In this document: positions 28,955-38,644 of the stretch, in pieces
How positions within the stretch are numbered: the first letter of the stretch is position 1
How the letters are laid out: each line of letters opens with the position of its first letter
Assembly: GCA_947165085.1 (NCBI GenBank)
Contig: CAMUZA010000005.1
Location: 1-64,000, forward strand
Length of the DNA: 64,000 nt
Reading direction: 5' to 3'
Source of the DNA: an uncultured Clostridia bacterium
GTDB taxonomy: Bacteria > Bacillota > Clostridia > Oscillospirales > Oscillospiraceae
The notes under the pieces: generated by a model
The model's input: the letters and a program-made list of their open reading frames with translations, nothing else
Told to the model about the DNA's origin: nothing
The model's database searches: none
Position numbers and translations under genes: made by a program

Positions 28955-30559
28955 ATGAAGAAAGTCCTTTCTGTCCTTTTGGTCCTTGCCATGCTGTTCA
29001 GCCTGGCTGCCTGCGCAGGCGGCAACGGCGGCGAGAACGCGACGACCCCGAACGGTGAGCCTGCCGGCACGACCCCGAGCGGCGAACCTGCCGCCGGCGA
29101 CCAGCCGCTTGCAGGCACCTATGACATCAAGGTTTGGGTCGCTGAAGCGATCACCGACCTGACCCAGAAGCAGATCGAAGACTTCAATAACACCAACACC
29201 GACGGCATTACGTTTAACGCTACGGTTCAGGCTGTCGGCGAAGACATTGTCGCAACCCAGCTGATCACCGACGTTGAGGCGGCAGGCGACATCTTCATCT
29301 TCGCGCAGGACCAGTTCGCCCGTCTGATCCAGGCCGGCGCGCTTGCCCAGCTCGGCGAAGGCGCTTCCCAGATCGTGAAGGACAACAACACGCCCGAGGC
29401 TGTTGCAGCCGTCACCCTGAACGATGGCCTCTACGGCTATCCTGTCACCGCTGATAACGGCTACTTCATGTACTACGACAAGTCCGTTATCCCCGAAGAA
29501 GACGTTGATTCTCTGGAAAAACTGATTGAAGACTGCGAGAACGCAGGCAAGTTCTTCAGCATGGAGCTCCAGACCTCCGCATGGTATCTGGCGAGCTTTT
29601 TCTTCGCAACCGGCTGCGTCTCCGACTGGACCATCGATGACGACGGTATGGCTACCGCCCTCAACGATACCTTTGATTCCCCCGAGGGTCTCATTGCTGC
29701 CAAAGGCATGAAGAAACTCCTGGATTCCCCGGCGCACTTCAGCTCCTCTCAGGCAAGCGACTTCTCCGCCGGCTCCGCAGTTCTGATCTGCGGCACCTGG
29801 GCGTATGACGACGTCAAGGCGATCCTGGGCGACAACCTGGGCGCTACCGATCTGCCCTCCTTCGAAGTGGACGGCACGGAATACCACATGGGTTCCTTCA
29901 GCGGCTTCAAGCTCATGGGCGTTAAGCCCCAGACCGACGCCGTCAGACAGGCTGCTCTGCACAAGCTGGCGCAGTACCTGACCGGCGAGCAGTGCCAGCT
30001 CGAGCGCTTCAACGAGCGTTCCTGGGGTCCGAGCAACATCGTTGCTCAGCAGGATCCTGCCGTTGCTGCCAACGCAGGCCAGATCGCAATCAATCTGCAG
30101 GCGCCGTATGCCACCCCGCAGGGTCAGATCAGCGGCGCTTGGTGGAACATTGCCAAGGTCATCGCCGATGAAGTCAAGGAAGCGACCGACGAGGCCGGCA
30201 TCCAGGCAGCTCTGACCAACTACAGCCAGAAGTGCAACGCGCTCATCGGCGTGGGCGGCTTCGTGTTCGTCGGCGCGTGGAACGGCTGGGACAATGCGGA
30301 CATGACCCACAAGCTCGCGGAAAGCAACGGCGTGTATACCATCACCATCGACGTTGAAGAAAGCGATTACATGGGCGGCCGTATCGTCACTGCCACCAAC
30401 TGGGATACTGACCACGGCGCTGCGCAGGTCACCACCGGCGCAGATCTGATCGACATGGAAGCCGCGGGCGGCGATAACAACATCGTCTTCCTTGAAGCCG
30501 GCAACTACACCGTCACCTGGACTGAGGCGACCAACGAGATCACGATCGTAAAGAACTAA
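28955..30559 (+). CDS. Maltodextrin-type solute-binding lipoprotein with C-terminal CBM-like domain
   Basis: 534 aa; lipobox LFSLAACAGG; SBP family 1 features; C-terminal ~100 aa FVFVGAWNGWDNADMTHKLAESNGVYTITIDV... resembling starch-binding/SusE-type domains. Confidence 0.88.
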   Translation: MKKVLSVLLVLAMLFSLAACAGGNGGENATTPNGEPAGTTPSGEPAAGDQPLAGTYDIKVWVAEAITDLTQKQIEDFNNTNTDGITFNATVQAVGEDIVATQLITDVEAAGDIFIFAQDQFARLIQAGALAQLGEGASQIVKDNNTPEAVAAVTLNDGLYGYPVTADNGYFMYYDKSVIPEEDVDSLEKLIEDCENAGKFFSMELQTSAWYLASFFFATGCVSDWTIDDDGMATALNDTFDSPEGLIAAKGMKKLLDSPAHFSSSQASDFSAGSAVLICGTWAYDDVKAILGDNLGATDLPSFEVDGTEYHMGSFSGFKLMGVKPQTDAVRQAALHKLAQYLTGEQCQLERFNERSWGPSNIVAQQDPAVAANAGQIAINLQAPYATPQGQISGAWWNIAKVIADEVKEATDEAGIQAALTNYSQKCNALIGVGGFVFVGAWNGWDNADMTHKLAESNGVYTITIDVEESDYMGGRIVTATNWDTDHGAAQVTTGADLIDMEAAGGDNNIVFLEAGNYTVTWTEATNEITIVKN

Positions 30560-30596
30560 CGCATTAGCCATAGCTTTGGCCAAAATATAACTTTGG

Positions 30597-30637
30597 GCCG
30601 GAGCCAGTATTCCCTGGCTCCGGCTCTGACTTTTTTT
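30597..30637 (+). terminator. Intergenic terminator between SBP and permease genes
   Basis: gccggagccagtattccctggctccggctctgacttttttt. Confidence 0.8.
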
Positions 30638-30648
30638 CGGAGAGGAGC

Positions 30649-32199
30649 GTGCTTATGAAGCGTTACAGCGACCTCGAATACCTGCAGCTTTCCAAGTGGA
30701 AGAAGCTCTGTTACCGGCTGGCCTGCTTTTTCCGGTCGATCCCAACGGCGCTGAAAAACCTTGTTCTCGCGGTCGGGCTTTTCTTCAAAAACGCGGCTCT
30801 CGCGGTCGTGCGGGAGTTCAAAGACATCTTCCTCACCTTCAAAGACGGTGACATCCATACGAAGATATCCTATGTATTCATGGGCTGGGGCAGCCTGCGC
30901 AGAGGCCAGATCCTGCGCGGATTGCTGTTTTTCCTCTTTGAGGCGGTCTTTATTTTCTACATGGTGGTATCGGGCGGCTACTGGCTCAGCATGCTGCCTT
31001 CTCTCGGCAAGGTCGGTCCCGGCAAGACCTATGACCCGATTCTTGACACCTACTACTATACGTACAATGACAACTCCTTCAAAATTTTGCTCTACGGCGT
31101 GCTGACGATCTTCTTCATCATCGCCTTTGTCTATACCTGGCGCGTCAATGTGAAGCAGAATAAGATCGCCGAGGACATCCTCAAGAGCGGCAAGCCTCTG
31201 AAGAGCGGCAGGGACGATCTGCGCAGCCTTGTGGACGACAAGTTCCACAAGACCCTGCTTGCGCTTCCTGTTACCGGCATTCTCATCTTCACCGTTCTGC
31301 CGATCGTGTTCATGATCCTCGTGGCGTTTACCAATTACGACGGCTCCCACGACGGCTACATCAACGGATTGTTTGGCTGGCAGGGCTTTGAAAACTTCCG
31401 CACGCTGTTTTCCTGGAAGGGCGCCAACGGTCACTCTTACGCCGCGACCTTCGGGGAGATTCTGACGTGGACGCTGATCTGGGCGGTGTTTGCCACCTTT
31501 ACCAACTACTTCCTCGGCATGTTCGTTGCAATGATGATCAACAAGAGGGGCGTCCGCGTCAAGAAGCTGTGGCGGACGATCCTGGTCATGACGATCGCGA
31601 TTCCGCAGTTCATCTCCCTGCTGTATGTGTCCAAAATGTTCGCCAAAAACGGCATTGTAAACGGCGTGCTGTTAGATTTGGGCTGGATCGATCAGGCGAT
31701 CGATTTCTGGGGCAGCACTGCCCACAACGGACTGCTTGCAAGGGCGCTGGTCATTGTCATCAATATCTGGATCGGCATCCCGTATCTGATGCTGATCGCA
31801 ACCGGCATTCTGATGAACATTCCCTCAGACCTGTACGAATCGGCAAAGATTGACGGCGCTTCCGGCTGGAAGCAGTATACCAAGATCACGCTTCCCTATA
31901 TGCTGTTCATCACGGGGCCATACCTGCTGACCCAGTTTACCAGCAACATGAACAACTTCAACGTGATCTTCCTGCTGACCGGAGGTAAGCCGACCAACAC
32001 TGCTGCGTCCTGGGCATCCGGCAACGTGGGCTACACCGATCTGCTCATCACCTGGCTCTTTAAGATCACCACCGGCGAAGAGGCAAAGTATTATCTGGCG
32101 TCCGTGGTCGGCATCATGGTCTTCGTGGTGGTGGCGCTGATCACGCTCATCGTATACAACCGGCTGCCCTCGGTCAAGAACGAGGAGGACTTCCAATGA
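30649..32199 (+). CDS. Sugar ABC transporter permease, MalF-like
   Basis: 516 aa multi-TM; EAA-like loop SDLYESAKIDGASGWKQYTKITLPYM. Confidence 0.93.
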   Translation: MLMKRYSDLEYLQLSKWKKLCYRLACFFRSIPTALKNLVLAVGLFFKNAALAVVREFKDIFLTFKDGDIHTKISYVFMGWGSLRRGQILRGLLFFLFEAVFIFYMVVSGGYWLSMLPSLGKVGPGKTYDPILDTYYYTYNDNSFKILLYGVLTIFFIIAFVYTWRVNVKQNKIAEDILKSGKPLKSGRDDLRSLVDDKFHKTLLALPVTGILIFTVLPIVFMILVAFTNYDGSHDGYINGLFGWQGFENFRTLFSWKGANGHSYAATFGEILTWTLIWAVFATFTNYFLGMFVAMMINKRGVRVKKLWRTILVMTIAIPQFISLLYVSKMFAKNGIVNGVLLDLGWIDQAIDFWGSTAHNGLLARALVIVINIWIGIPYLMLIATGILMNIPSDLYESAKIDGASGWKQYTKITLPYMLFITGPYLLTQFTSNMNNFNVIFLLTGGKPTNTAASWASGNVGYTDLLITWLFKITTGEEAKYYLASVVGIMVFVVVALITLIVYNRLPSVKNEEDFQ

Positions 32200-33071
32200 A
32201 CGAAAAGAAAAAGATCAGGCGGCACATGGGGCTTCGCGCGAGCAGCGCCATCTCCAACAGCGTGATCCACGTGCTGCTCGTGATCATCAGCATCATCTGG
32301 CTGATCCCCTTTGTCTGCATTGTCCTCCAGTCCTTCCGCTTGGAACTGTCCGGCCCGGTCGGCTATGTGATCCCGAAGAAGTGGGGCTTTGACAACTACG
32401 TTGCTCTGCTGGGCAGAAGCGACTTCAGACAGTGGTATATCAACACCTTTATCATCGCGCTGGTCAACGCCGCCCTGCAAACCGTGATCGTGCTCTGCAT
32501 GAGCTACGCGCTCTCCCGCTTCCGCTTCAAAATGCGCGGCGCGCTGATGCGGCTGATGATGGTCCTCGGTCTGTTCCCCGGCATGCTCACCATGATCATC
32601 CTCTACCGCGTGCTGAAGGATCTGGGTCTGACGGAAGCCAACGCAGTGCCGGGTCTGATCCTTGTATACGTCGCGTCCTCCGGCATGGGCTACTATGTGT
32701 CCAAGGGCTTTTTCGACACGATCCCAAAGTCACTCGACGAAGCGGCAAGAGTCGACGGCGCGACCCGCATGCAGGTGCTTTTCAAGATCATCCTGCCGCT
32801 GGCAAAGCCGATCGTGATCTACACGATCCTGACCGCTTTTATGGCGCCCTGGGGCGACTACGTCTTTGCCCGCTACATATCCTTTGAAAATCCCGTCGGC
32901 ATGAACGTTGCCGTAGGTATGTATAAGTGGCTTACGCTCGATCAGATCAGCAGCAACTACACCATGTTCTGCGCGGGCGGCGTGATCGTCGCCATACCGG
33001 TCACGATCCTGTTCCTGTGCCTCCAGCGCTACTACGTGGAGGGCGTCACCGGCGGCGCCGTCAAGGGCTGA
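32196..33071 (+). CDS. Sugar ABC transporter permease, MalG-like
   Basis: 291 aa; EAA motif KSLDEAARVDGATRMQVLFKIILPLAKP; ATGA overlap. Confidence 0.94.
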   Translation: MNEKKKIRRHMGLRASSAISNSVIHVLLVIISIIWLIPFVCIVLQSFRLELSGPVGYVIPKKWGFDNYVALLGRSDFRQWYINTFIIALVNAALQTVIVLCMSYALSRFRFKMRGALMRLMMVLGLFPGMLTMIILYRVLKDLGLTEANAVPGLILVYVASSGMGYYVSKGFFDTIPKSLDEAARVDGATRMQVLFKIILPLAKPIVIYTILTAFMAPWGDYVFARYISFENPVGMNVAVGMYKWLTLDQISSNYTMFCAGGVIVAIPVTILFLCLQRYYVEGVTGGAVKG

Positions 33072-33091
33072 GAAAGGAAGCGAGAAGAAAG

Positions 33092-34213
33092 ATGGCAAGT
33101 GTAAAACTGACAAACGTAAAGAAAATTTACGATAAAAACGTCGTAGCGGTCCACGACTTCAATCTGGAGATCCATGACAAGGAATTCGTGGTCTTTGTCG
33201 GACCCTCCGGCTGCGGCAAATCCACCACCCTGCGTATGATCGCCGGTCTGGAGGAGATCTCCGACGGTACGATCGAGATCGACGGCGAGGTCGTCAACGA
33301 TCTGCAGCCAAAGGACCGGAACATCGCCATGGTTTTCCAGAACTACGCGCTCTATCCCCACATGACGGTTTACGAAAACATCGCCTTCTCTCTGCGCCTG
33401 CAGAAGGTTCCGGAGGATGAGATCTACGACCGCGTGACCCGCGCCGCCGAGATCCTTGGCATCACCGATTACCTGATGCGCAAGCCCCGCGCGCTATCCG
33501 GCGGTCAGCGGCAGCGCGTCGCCATCGGGCGCGCCATGGTGCGAGACTCCAAGGTGTTCCTGATGGACGAGCCGCTGTCGAATCTGGACGCCAAGCTGCG
33601 CAACCAGATGCGCGCCGAGATCATTCTCCTGCGGCAGAAGCTGGATACCACCTTCGTCTACGTCACCCACGACCAGACCGAGGCGATGACGCTCGGCGAC
33701 CGGATCGTCATCATGAAGGACGGCTACATCCAGCAGGTGGGTACGCCCACCGAGGTCTTTGAGATGCCGAAGAATCTGTTTGTGGCGGGCTTCATCGGCG
33801 CGCCGCAGATGAACTTCATCGAGACCGAGCTGACCGTGGAAAACGGCAGTTACTATGTCAAGCCGTTTGGCGTGAAGCTCCCGGTGGACGGCGAGAAGGG
33901 CACCGCGCTGAAAGCAAAGCAGGCGAAGACCGGACGCATCACACTCGGCGTCCGCCCGGAACACATTACGCTGACGCAAGCCGGCGCGAACGCGATCCCC
34001 TGCACGCTGGAGGTCAACGAGATGATGGGCTCGGAGCTTCATCTGCATGTGTATACCGAGGACGGGACCCGTCTGGTGGTGCGCGTGCCGACCGTCAGTC
34101 TGGACGCGGAGACCCGCAAGGGGCTGGTGGCAGGCGCGAAGGTCCATATTACGTTCGAGGGGAAGGTCATGCACTTCTTTGACCCCGAGAGCACCGAAAA
34201 CCTGCTGAACTGA
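33092..34213 (+). CDS. Sugar ABC transporter ATP-binding protein (MsmX/UgpC type)
   Basis: Start at 33092 (MASVKLTNVKKIYDK); Walker A GPSGCGKST, ALSGGQRQRVAIGRA, Walker B VFLMDEPLSNLD, C-terminal TOBE. Confidence 0.96.
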   Translation: MASVKLTNVKKIYDKNVVAVHDFNLEIHDKEFVVFVGPSGCGKSTTLRMIAGLEEISDGTIEIDGEVVNDLQPKDRNIAMVFQNYALYPHMTVYENIAFSLRLQKVPEDEIYDRVTRAAEILGITDYLMRKPRALSGGQRQRVAIGRAMVRDSKVFLMDEPLSNLDAKLRNQMRAEIILLRQKLDTTFVYVTHDQTEAMTLGDRIVIMKDGYIQQVGTPTEVFEMPKNLFVAGFIGAPQMNFIETELTVENGSYYVKPFGVKLPVDGEKGTALKAKQAKTGRITLGVRPEHITLTQAGANAIPCTLEVNEMMGSELHLHVYTEDGTRLVVRVPTVSLDAETRKGLVAGAKVHITFEGKVMHFFDPESTENLLN

Positions 34214-34222
34214 GCATAAAAA

Positions 34223-34254
34223 TGAGGAAGGGCGTTGCCCTTCCTCTTTTTTAT
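34223..34254 (+). terminator. Intrinsic terminator
   Basis: gaggaagggcgttgcccttcctctttttt. Confidence 0.85.
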
Positions 34255-35030
34255 GTTTTCTGCAGCGTCCTGCGCAGGCGTTCGACCATGATCGCCGTCT
34301 CCTCCCGCGTGGCGTAGCCGCGCGGGCGCGTGCCGTCCGTGATGCCGTGCGCTACCGCGCTGCGCAGCTCCGCCTCCGCCCACGGACTGACAGCCGTGTC
34401 CGCGCCGGTTAGCGCTGCTTTGATCCGTTCGTCGATCAGCCGCTCCAAGGCTTCCGCAGTCATATCGCCCACTCCCATCAACAGGTTTACATAATATCGA
34501 AAATCCTCCATCGTTTTTCCGAATTTCGGGAACCAATGCCCCACGTTGCCGTGATTGCTGGCGATGCCGCGCCGATATCCCTCCGCGTGGTCGATCACGA
34601 CCCCGTCGCGCAGTGGATCGAGCCGGTACTGCCTGCACAGGTATGCAGTCAGCTCCGCCGCCTCGCGGTAGACCGCCTCATAATACTGCCGATCGTTCAG
34701 ACCGTCTTCACAGATTTCAAAGGAGATGTGCGTATTGTTCGCCGCACCGCCAGCGTGCCAGCCGCGGTGCGCCCACGGCAGTACCTGATAGGTCGCGATC
34801 GAGCCGTCCTGCTTTTTGCCGATGAAAGCGTGCACGCACACGTCAAGTCCGGGGCGATTCCAGTCGTTGCCGTTGGGATTCTTCCCCAGCAGCCCGTCAT
34901 CCGGCTGGACGTAACGTTTCAGCCACGGGTCGTTCGCGCCGGTCGAATGGACCATCACGCCCTTCGGCGAGATCTTTTCTCCCCGCAGATAGCAGTCGCT
35001 TTTCGTAAAGAAACAAGTATGCAGCTCCAT
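34251..35030 (-). CDS. N-acetylmuramoyl-L-alanine amidase (Amidase_2)
   Basis: MVHSTGANDPWLKRYV, WHAGGAANNTHISFEICED; start at 35030 (MELHTCFF) likely. Confidence 0.9.
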   Translation of the reverse strand: MELHTCFFTKSDCYLRGEKISPKGVMVHSTGANDPWLKRYVQPDDGLLGKNPNGNDWNRPGLDVCVHAFIGKKQDGSIATYQVLPWAHRGWHAGGAANNTHISFEICEDGLNDRQYYEAVYREAAELTAYLCRQYRLDPLRDGVVIDHAEGYRRGIASNHGNVGHWFPKFGKTMEDFRYYVNLLMGVGDMTAEALERLIDERIKAALTGADTAVSPWAEAELRSAVAHGITDGTRPRGYATREETAIMVERLRRTLQKT

Positions 35031-35077
35031 AGCCGACTCCTTTCGGAACAGACTATGCAGCTGCATCTGTTTTTATG

Positions 35078-35701
35078 CTATGTACCGGAAAACTCCTTGC
35101 AGTACGGGCGCAGCGGGCAGTCGCCGCATTTGGGACTGCGCGCCGTGCAGGTATCGCGTCCGAACAGGACGATCCGGTGGCAGAAGGCGGAGCTTTCCTC
35201 CGGCGGCAGGATGGCGCGAAGCTGCGTCTCGACCTTTTCCGGCTCTTTTCCGCGCGCCAGACCGAGCCGGTTTGCGATTCGGATACAGTGTGTGTCGCAG
35301 ACGACAGCGGGCTGCCCGTAGATATCGCCGAGCAGGAGATTTGCGGTCTTCCTGCCTACGCCGGGGAGCTTCAGCAATTCCTCCATGGAGTCCGGGACCT
35401 TGCGGTCGTATTTGTCGCGGAGCATCTGGCACGCCAGCACGATATCGCGCGCCTTGTGCTTAAAAAAGCCACAGGAGTGGACGAGCGTCTCCACCTCCGC
35501 CACATCCGCGTCCGCGAAGCTGTCGAGGGTGGGGAAGCGTTCGAACAGCGCGGGCGTGACGAGGTTGACCCGTGCGTCGGTGCACTGCGCCGAAAGCCGC
35601 ACCGCGATCATCAGCTCGTAGTCCTTGTCGTACTGCAGGGCGCACAGCGCGTCCGGATATTGCTCTTTCAGGATGGAAATAATCGCGTCGATCTGCTGCA
35701 T
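35078..35701 (-). CDS. nth: Endonuclease III
   Basis: 207 aa; LLKLPGVGRKTANLLLGDIYG HhH, VCDTHCIRIANRLGL, C-terminal CTARSPKCGDCPLRPYC 4Fe-4S. Confidence 0.95.
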   Translation of the reverse strand: MQQIDAIISILKEQYPDALCALQYDKDYELMIAVRLSAQCTDARVNLVTPALFERFPTLDSFADADVAEVETLVHSCGFFKHKARDIVLACQMLRDKYDRKVPDSMEELLKLPGVGRKTANLLLGDIYGQPAVVCDTHCIRIANRLGLARGKEPEKVETQLRAILPPEESSAFCHRIVLFGRDTCTARSPKCGDCPLRPYCKEFSGT

Positions 35702-35793
35702 GATAACACCGCCTTTTCGACCATTATATCATAAATTCGCGCAAAGCGTTGCCTTTTTTCTCTCGCTGCGCTATAATTTTTGCGGGTGATCGT

Positions 35794-36465
35794 ATGAATC
35801 GGAACGATTTGGGCGCATGGAGCGAGCTCCTTGCAGAGCAGGATACTTTACTGTCAAAACTGGAAGAACGGCTGCTTCTTGCGCGAAAAGCGGCGGAGAT
35901 TTATCCGCCCGAGGGGTCGGAGCTGACCGCACTGCGGCTGACGCAGCCGAACGCCGTCCGCGCGGTGATCCTGGGGCAGGACCCCTACCACGAGCCGGGG
36001 CAGGCGTTCGGTCTGGCGTTCGCGGTCAAAGCGGGCGTTCCGCTGCCTCCGTCGCTGCGGAATATCTATACAGAATTGCAGTCCGATCTCGGCATCGCGC
36101 CGCCGAACCACGGCGATCTGACGGCGTGGGCGGAGCGCGGCGTGCTGCTGCTCAACACTGTTTTGACCGTGGAAAAGGGCAAGGCGAACAGCCACGCCGC
36201 ATGGGGCTGGCAAAGGCTGACCGACGCGGTGATCGCTGCGACGAACCGCCTGCCGCAGCCGGTCGCCTTCGTCCTCTGGGGGGCGCAGGCGCAGAAAAAG
36301 GCGGCGCTGATTGACAGCGCCGCGCCGCGTCTGATCGTATCCTCACCGCATCCGAGTCCCTTGTCGTCCTACCGCGGCTTTTTCGGAAGCAAGCCGTTCT
36401 CGCAGATCAACCGCTTTCTCACGGAAAACGGCGAAGCGCCGATCGACTGGAGCATAAGGATCTGA
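35794..36465 (+). CDS. ung: Uracil-DNA glycosylase
   Basis: VILGQDPYHEPGQAFGLAFAV, LLLNTVLTVE, HPSPLSSYRGFFGSKPFS; start at 35794. Confidence 0.95.
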   Translation: MNRNDLGAWSELLAEQDTLLSKLEERLLLARKAAEIYPPEGSELTALRLTQPNAVRAVILGQDPYHEPGQAFGLAFAVKAGVPLPPSLRNIYTELQSDLGIAPPNHGDLTAWAERGVLLLNTVLTVEKGKANSHAAWGWQRLTDAVIAATNRLPQPVAFVLWGAQAQKKAALIDSAAPRLIVSSPHPSPLSSYRGFFGSKPFSQINRFLTENGEAPIDWSIRI

Positions 36466-36510
36466 ATCAGGCAAAGCGGGCGCCCAATGGGCGCCCGAAA
36501 AACAGGTATG

Positions 36511-37152
36511 CTATTCCACGTCGTCCGCGTGGGGCAGATTCCAATGATAATGCGCCGCAAGGAGCCGGATGATCAGCACGAGCAGCATGCCGAACAGCAT
36601 AGCCGCATAAAGCGGCAGAAGCTTCCGCAGCAGCGCGCAGGCAAATGCGCCGATCAGAGAGGCGCAGGCATAGACGTATTTGACCAGAATGAACGGCATA
36701 TTGCCCGCCAGCACGTCACGGATCACGCCGCCGCCCACGCCCGTGAGCACGCCGACAAAGATCAGCAGGAAGGCGCTGTGATGAACCGTGAACGTCAGCG
36801 CGTTCCATATTCCCATGACTGTGAAAACGCCGAGACCGATCGAGTCCATGATCAGCAGGACGACGTCGAACAGCCGCTGATTGTGCATCAGGCGGTGGCG
36901 CAGCCACGGGATAAAGAGCAAAACGGACGTCGCGATCGCGACGACGGCACAAAGCGGGTCGCGGAAAGCGAGCGGCGGAGTGATGCCGAGAATCAGATCG
37001 CGCAGGATGCCGCCGCCGACGGCAGTGATGACGCCGAGGATGATCACGCCGAGAAGATCCATGCGCTTCTTCATGGCGATCAGCGCGCCGGACGCGGCGA
37101 ATGCAATCGTGCCGATCAGTTCCAAAAGTGTTGCAAATGTTTCCATATCCAT
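36511..37152 (-). CDS. TRIC/UPF0126-family membrane protein
   Basis: IGTIAFAASGALIAMKKRMDLLGVIILGVITAVGGGILRDLILG; start placed inside the listed ORF because the listed N-terminus overlaps the murA terminator. Confidence 0.88.
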   Translation of the reverse strand: MDMETFATLLELIGTIAFAASGALIAMKKRMDLLGVIILGVITAVGGGILRDLILGITPPLAFRDPLCAVVAIATSVLLFIPWLRHRLMHNQRLFDVVLLIMDSIGLGVFTVMGIWNALTFTVHHSAFLLIFVGVLTGVGGGVIRDVLAGNMPFILVKYVYACASLIGAFACALLRKLLPLYAAMLFGMLLVLIIRLLAAHYHWNLPHADDVE

Positions 37153-37159
37153 ATCCCTC

Positions 37160-37192
37160 AAAAAATGCACATCCGATCGGATGTGCATTTGC
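37160..37192 (-). terminator. Intrinsic terminator after murA
   Basis: aaatgcacatccgatcggatgtgcattt palindrome with A/T tracts on both sides. Confidence 0.7.
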
Positions 37193-37201
37193 TATTTTTC
37201 G

Positions 37202-38497
37202 TTATCCGGCAGTGCGCGTCTTTGCGCTGCGGGGCGTTTCGATGCGCTTGATCGTCGCGCCGAGACCCTGCAGCTTGGAGATCAGCGCTTCGTAGCCGCG
37301 CTCGATATACTCCGCTTCTTCGATCACGGTCGTGCCGTCAGCGGCAAGACCGGCGATAACCATCGCCGCGCCGGCGCGCAGGTCGCAGGCATGAACGGTG
37401 CAGCCGTGAAGCTGATCGACGCCCGTGATGATCGCGATCTTCGTATCGACCTTGATCGCCGCGCCCATGCGGTTGAGCTCAGCGCAGTAGCCGAAGCGCG
37501 TGTCGTAAATGCTCTCGCGGATCGTGCTCACGCCGGAAGCCAGAGACATACAGACCGCGATCTGCGGCTGCATATCGGTCGGGAAGCCGGGGTAGGGCAG
37601 GGTCTTCACGTTCGCGCGGCGCAGGGGAGTGCCTTCGCGCTGGACGCGGATGGCGTCGTCATACTCCGTGACTTTCGCGCCCATTTCGCGCAGCTTCGCG
37701 CTGATGGTGTCCATGTGCTTCGGAATGACGTTCTGCACGAGGACGTTGCCGCCCGCTGCCGCGGCAGCCGCCATATAGGTGCCGGCCTCGATCTGGTCGG
37801 GAATGATCGAATACGAGCCGCCGCGCAGTCCCTTGACGCCGCGGATCTTGATGACGTCGGTGCCGGCGCCGGAGATCTTCGCGCCCATCGCGTTGAGGAA
37901 GTTCGCCATATCGACGATGTGCGGCTCCTTCGCCGCGTTTTCGATGATGGTCGTGCCGCCCGCAAGGGTCGCGCCGATCATGATGTTCATCGTCGCGCCG
38001 ACCGAGACGACGTCCAGGTTGACGCGCCCGCCGGTCAGACCCGCTTCGCCCGCGCGCGCGCAGACGTAACCGTTCTGCAGTTCGATCTCCGCGCCGATCG
38101 TCTCAAAGCCCTTGATATGCTGATCAATCGGACGGGGTCCGAAATTGCAGCCGCCGGGCAGGGCGACCTTCGCGTGGCCGAAGCGTCCGAGCTGCGCGCC
38201 GATCAGGTAGTAAGAGGCGCGGATGCGGCGTACCAGCGCGTCCGACGCTTCGCTTTCGCGGACGTTGCGGCAGCAGATCTCGATCGTGTTCGGGCTCAGG
38301 CGGCGAATCTCCGCCCCCATGCTGTCGAGGATCTCGAGCAGCAGGCGAACGTCTGAAATATCTGGTACGTTTTCAATGCGGCAGGTGCCGTTGACCAGCA
38401 GAGTCGCCGGCAGGATAGCAACAGCAGCGTTTTTCGCGCCGCTGATCGTTACGGTTCCGTTCAGCGGTTTCCCGCCTTCAATCACATATTGCGTCAT
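37202..38497 (-). CDS. murA: UDP-N-acetylglucosamine 1-carboxyvinyltransferase
   Basis: 431 aa; ISGAKNAAVAILPATLLVNG, GGCNFGPRPIDQHIKGFE, GFPTDMQPQ. Confidence 0.96.
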   Translation of the reverse strand: MTQYVIEGGKPLNGTVTISGAKNAAVAILPATLLVNGTCRIENVPDISDVRLLLEILDSMGAEIRRLSPNTIEICCRNVRESEASDALVRRIRASYYLIGAQLGRFGHAKVALPGGCNFGPRPIDQHIKGFETIGAEIELQNGYVCARAGEAGLTGGRVNLDVVSVGATMNIMIGATLAGGTTIIENAAKEPHIVDMANFLNAMGAKISGAGTDVIKIRGVKGLRGGSYSIIPDQIEAGTYMAAAAAAGGNVLVQNVIPKHMDTISAKLREMGAKVTEYDDAIRVQREGTPLRRANVKTLPYPGFPTDMQPQIAVCMSLASGVSTIRESIYDTRFGYCAELNRMGAAIKVDTKIAIITGVDQLHGCTVHACDLRAGAAMVIAGLAADGTTVIEEAEYIERGYEALISKLQGLGATIKRIETPRSAKTRTAG

Positions 38498-38644
38498 ATC
38501 ATAATCCTCTCATAATAGGAGTATCTCCTATATGCGAAAGTTTAGTAATCCAAAAAAAGGCAGGCTAAGTATAGCACACAGAGCCGCGATTGTAAAGAGA
38601 AAAATAACAAAATGATTACGACTTCATACAGATTTAATACTTTC

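Noticed and set aside
28931-30583. 550-aa minus-strand ORF opposite the solute-binding protein
   Set aside because: Sense-strand gene has lipobox, RBS and family motifs; the antisense ORF has none.
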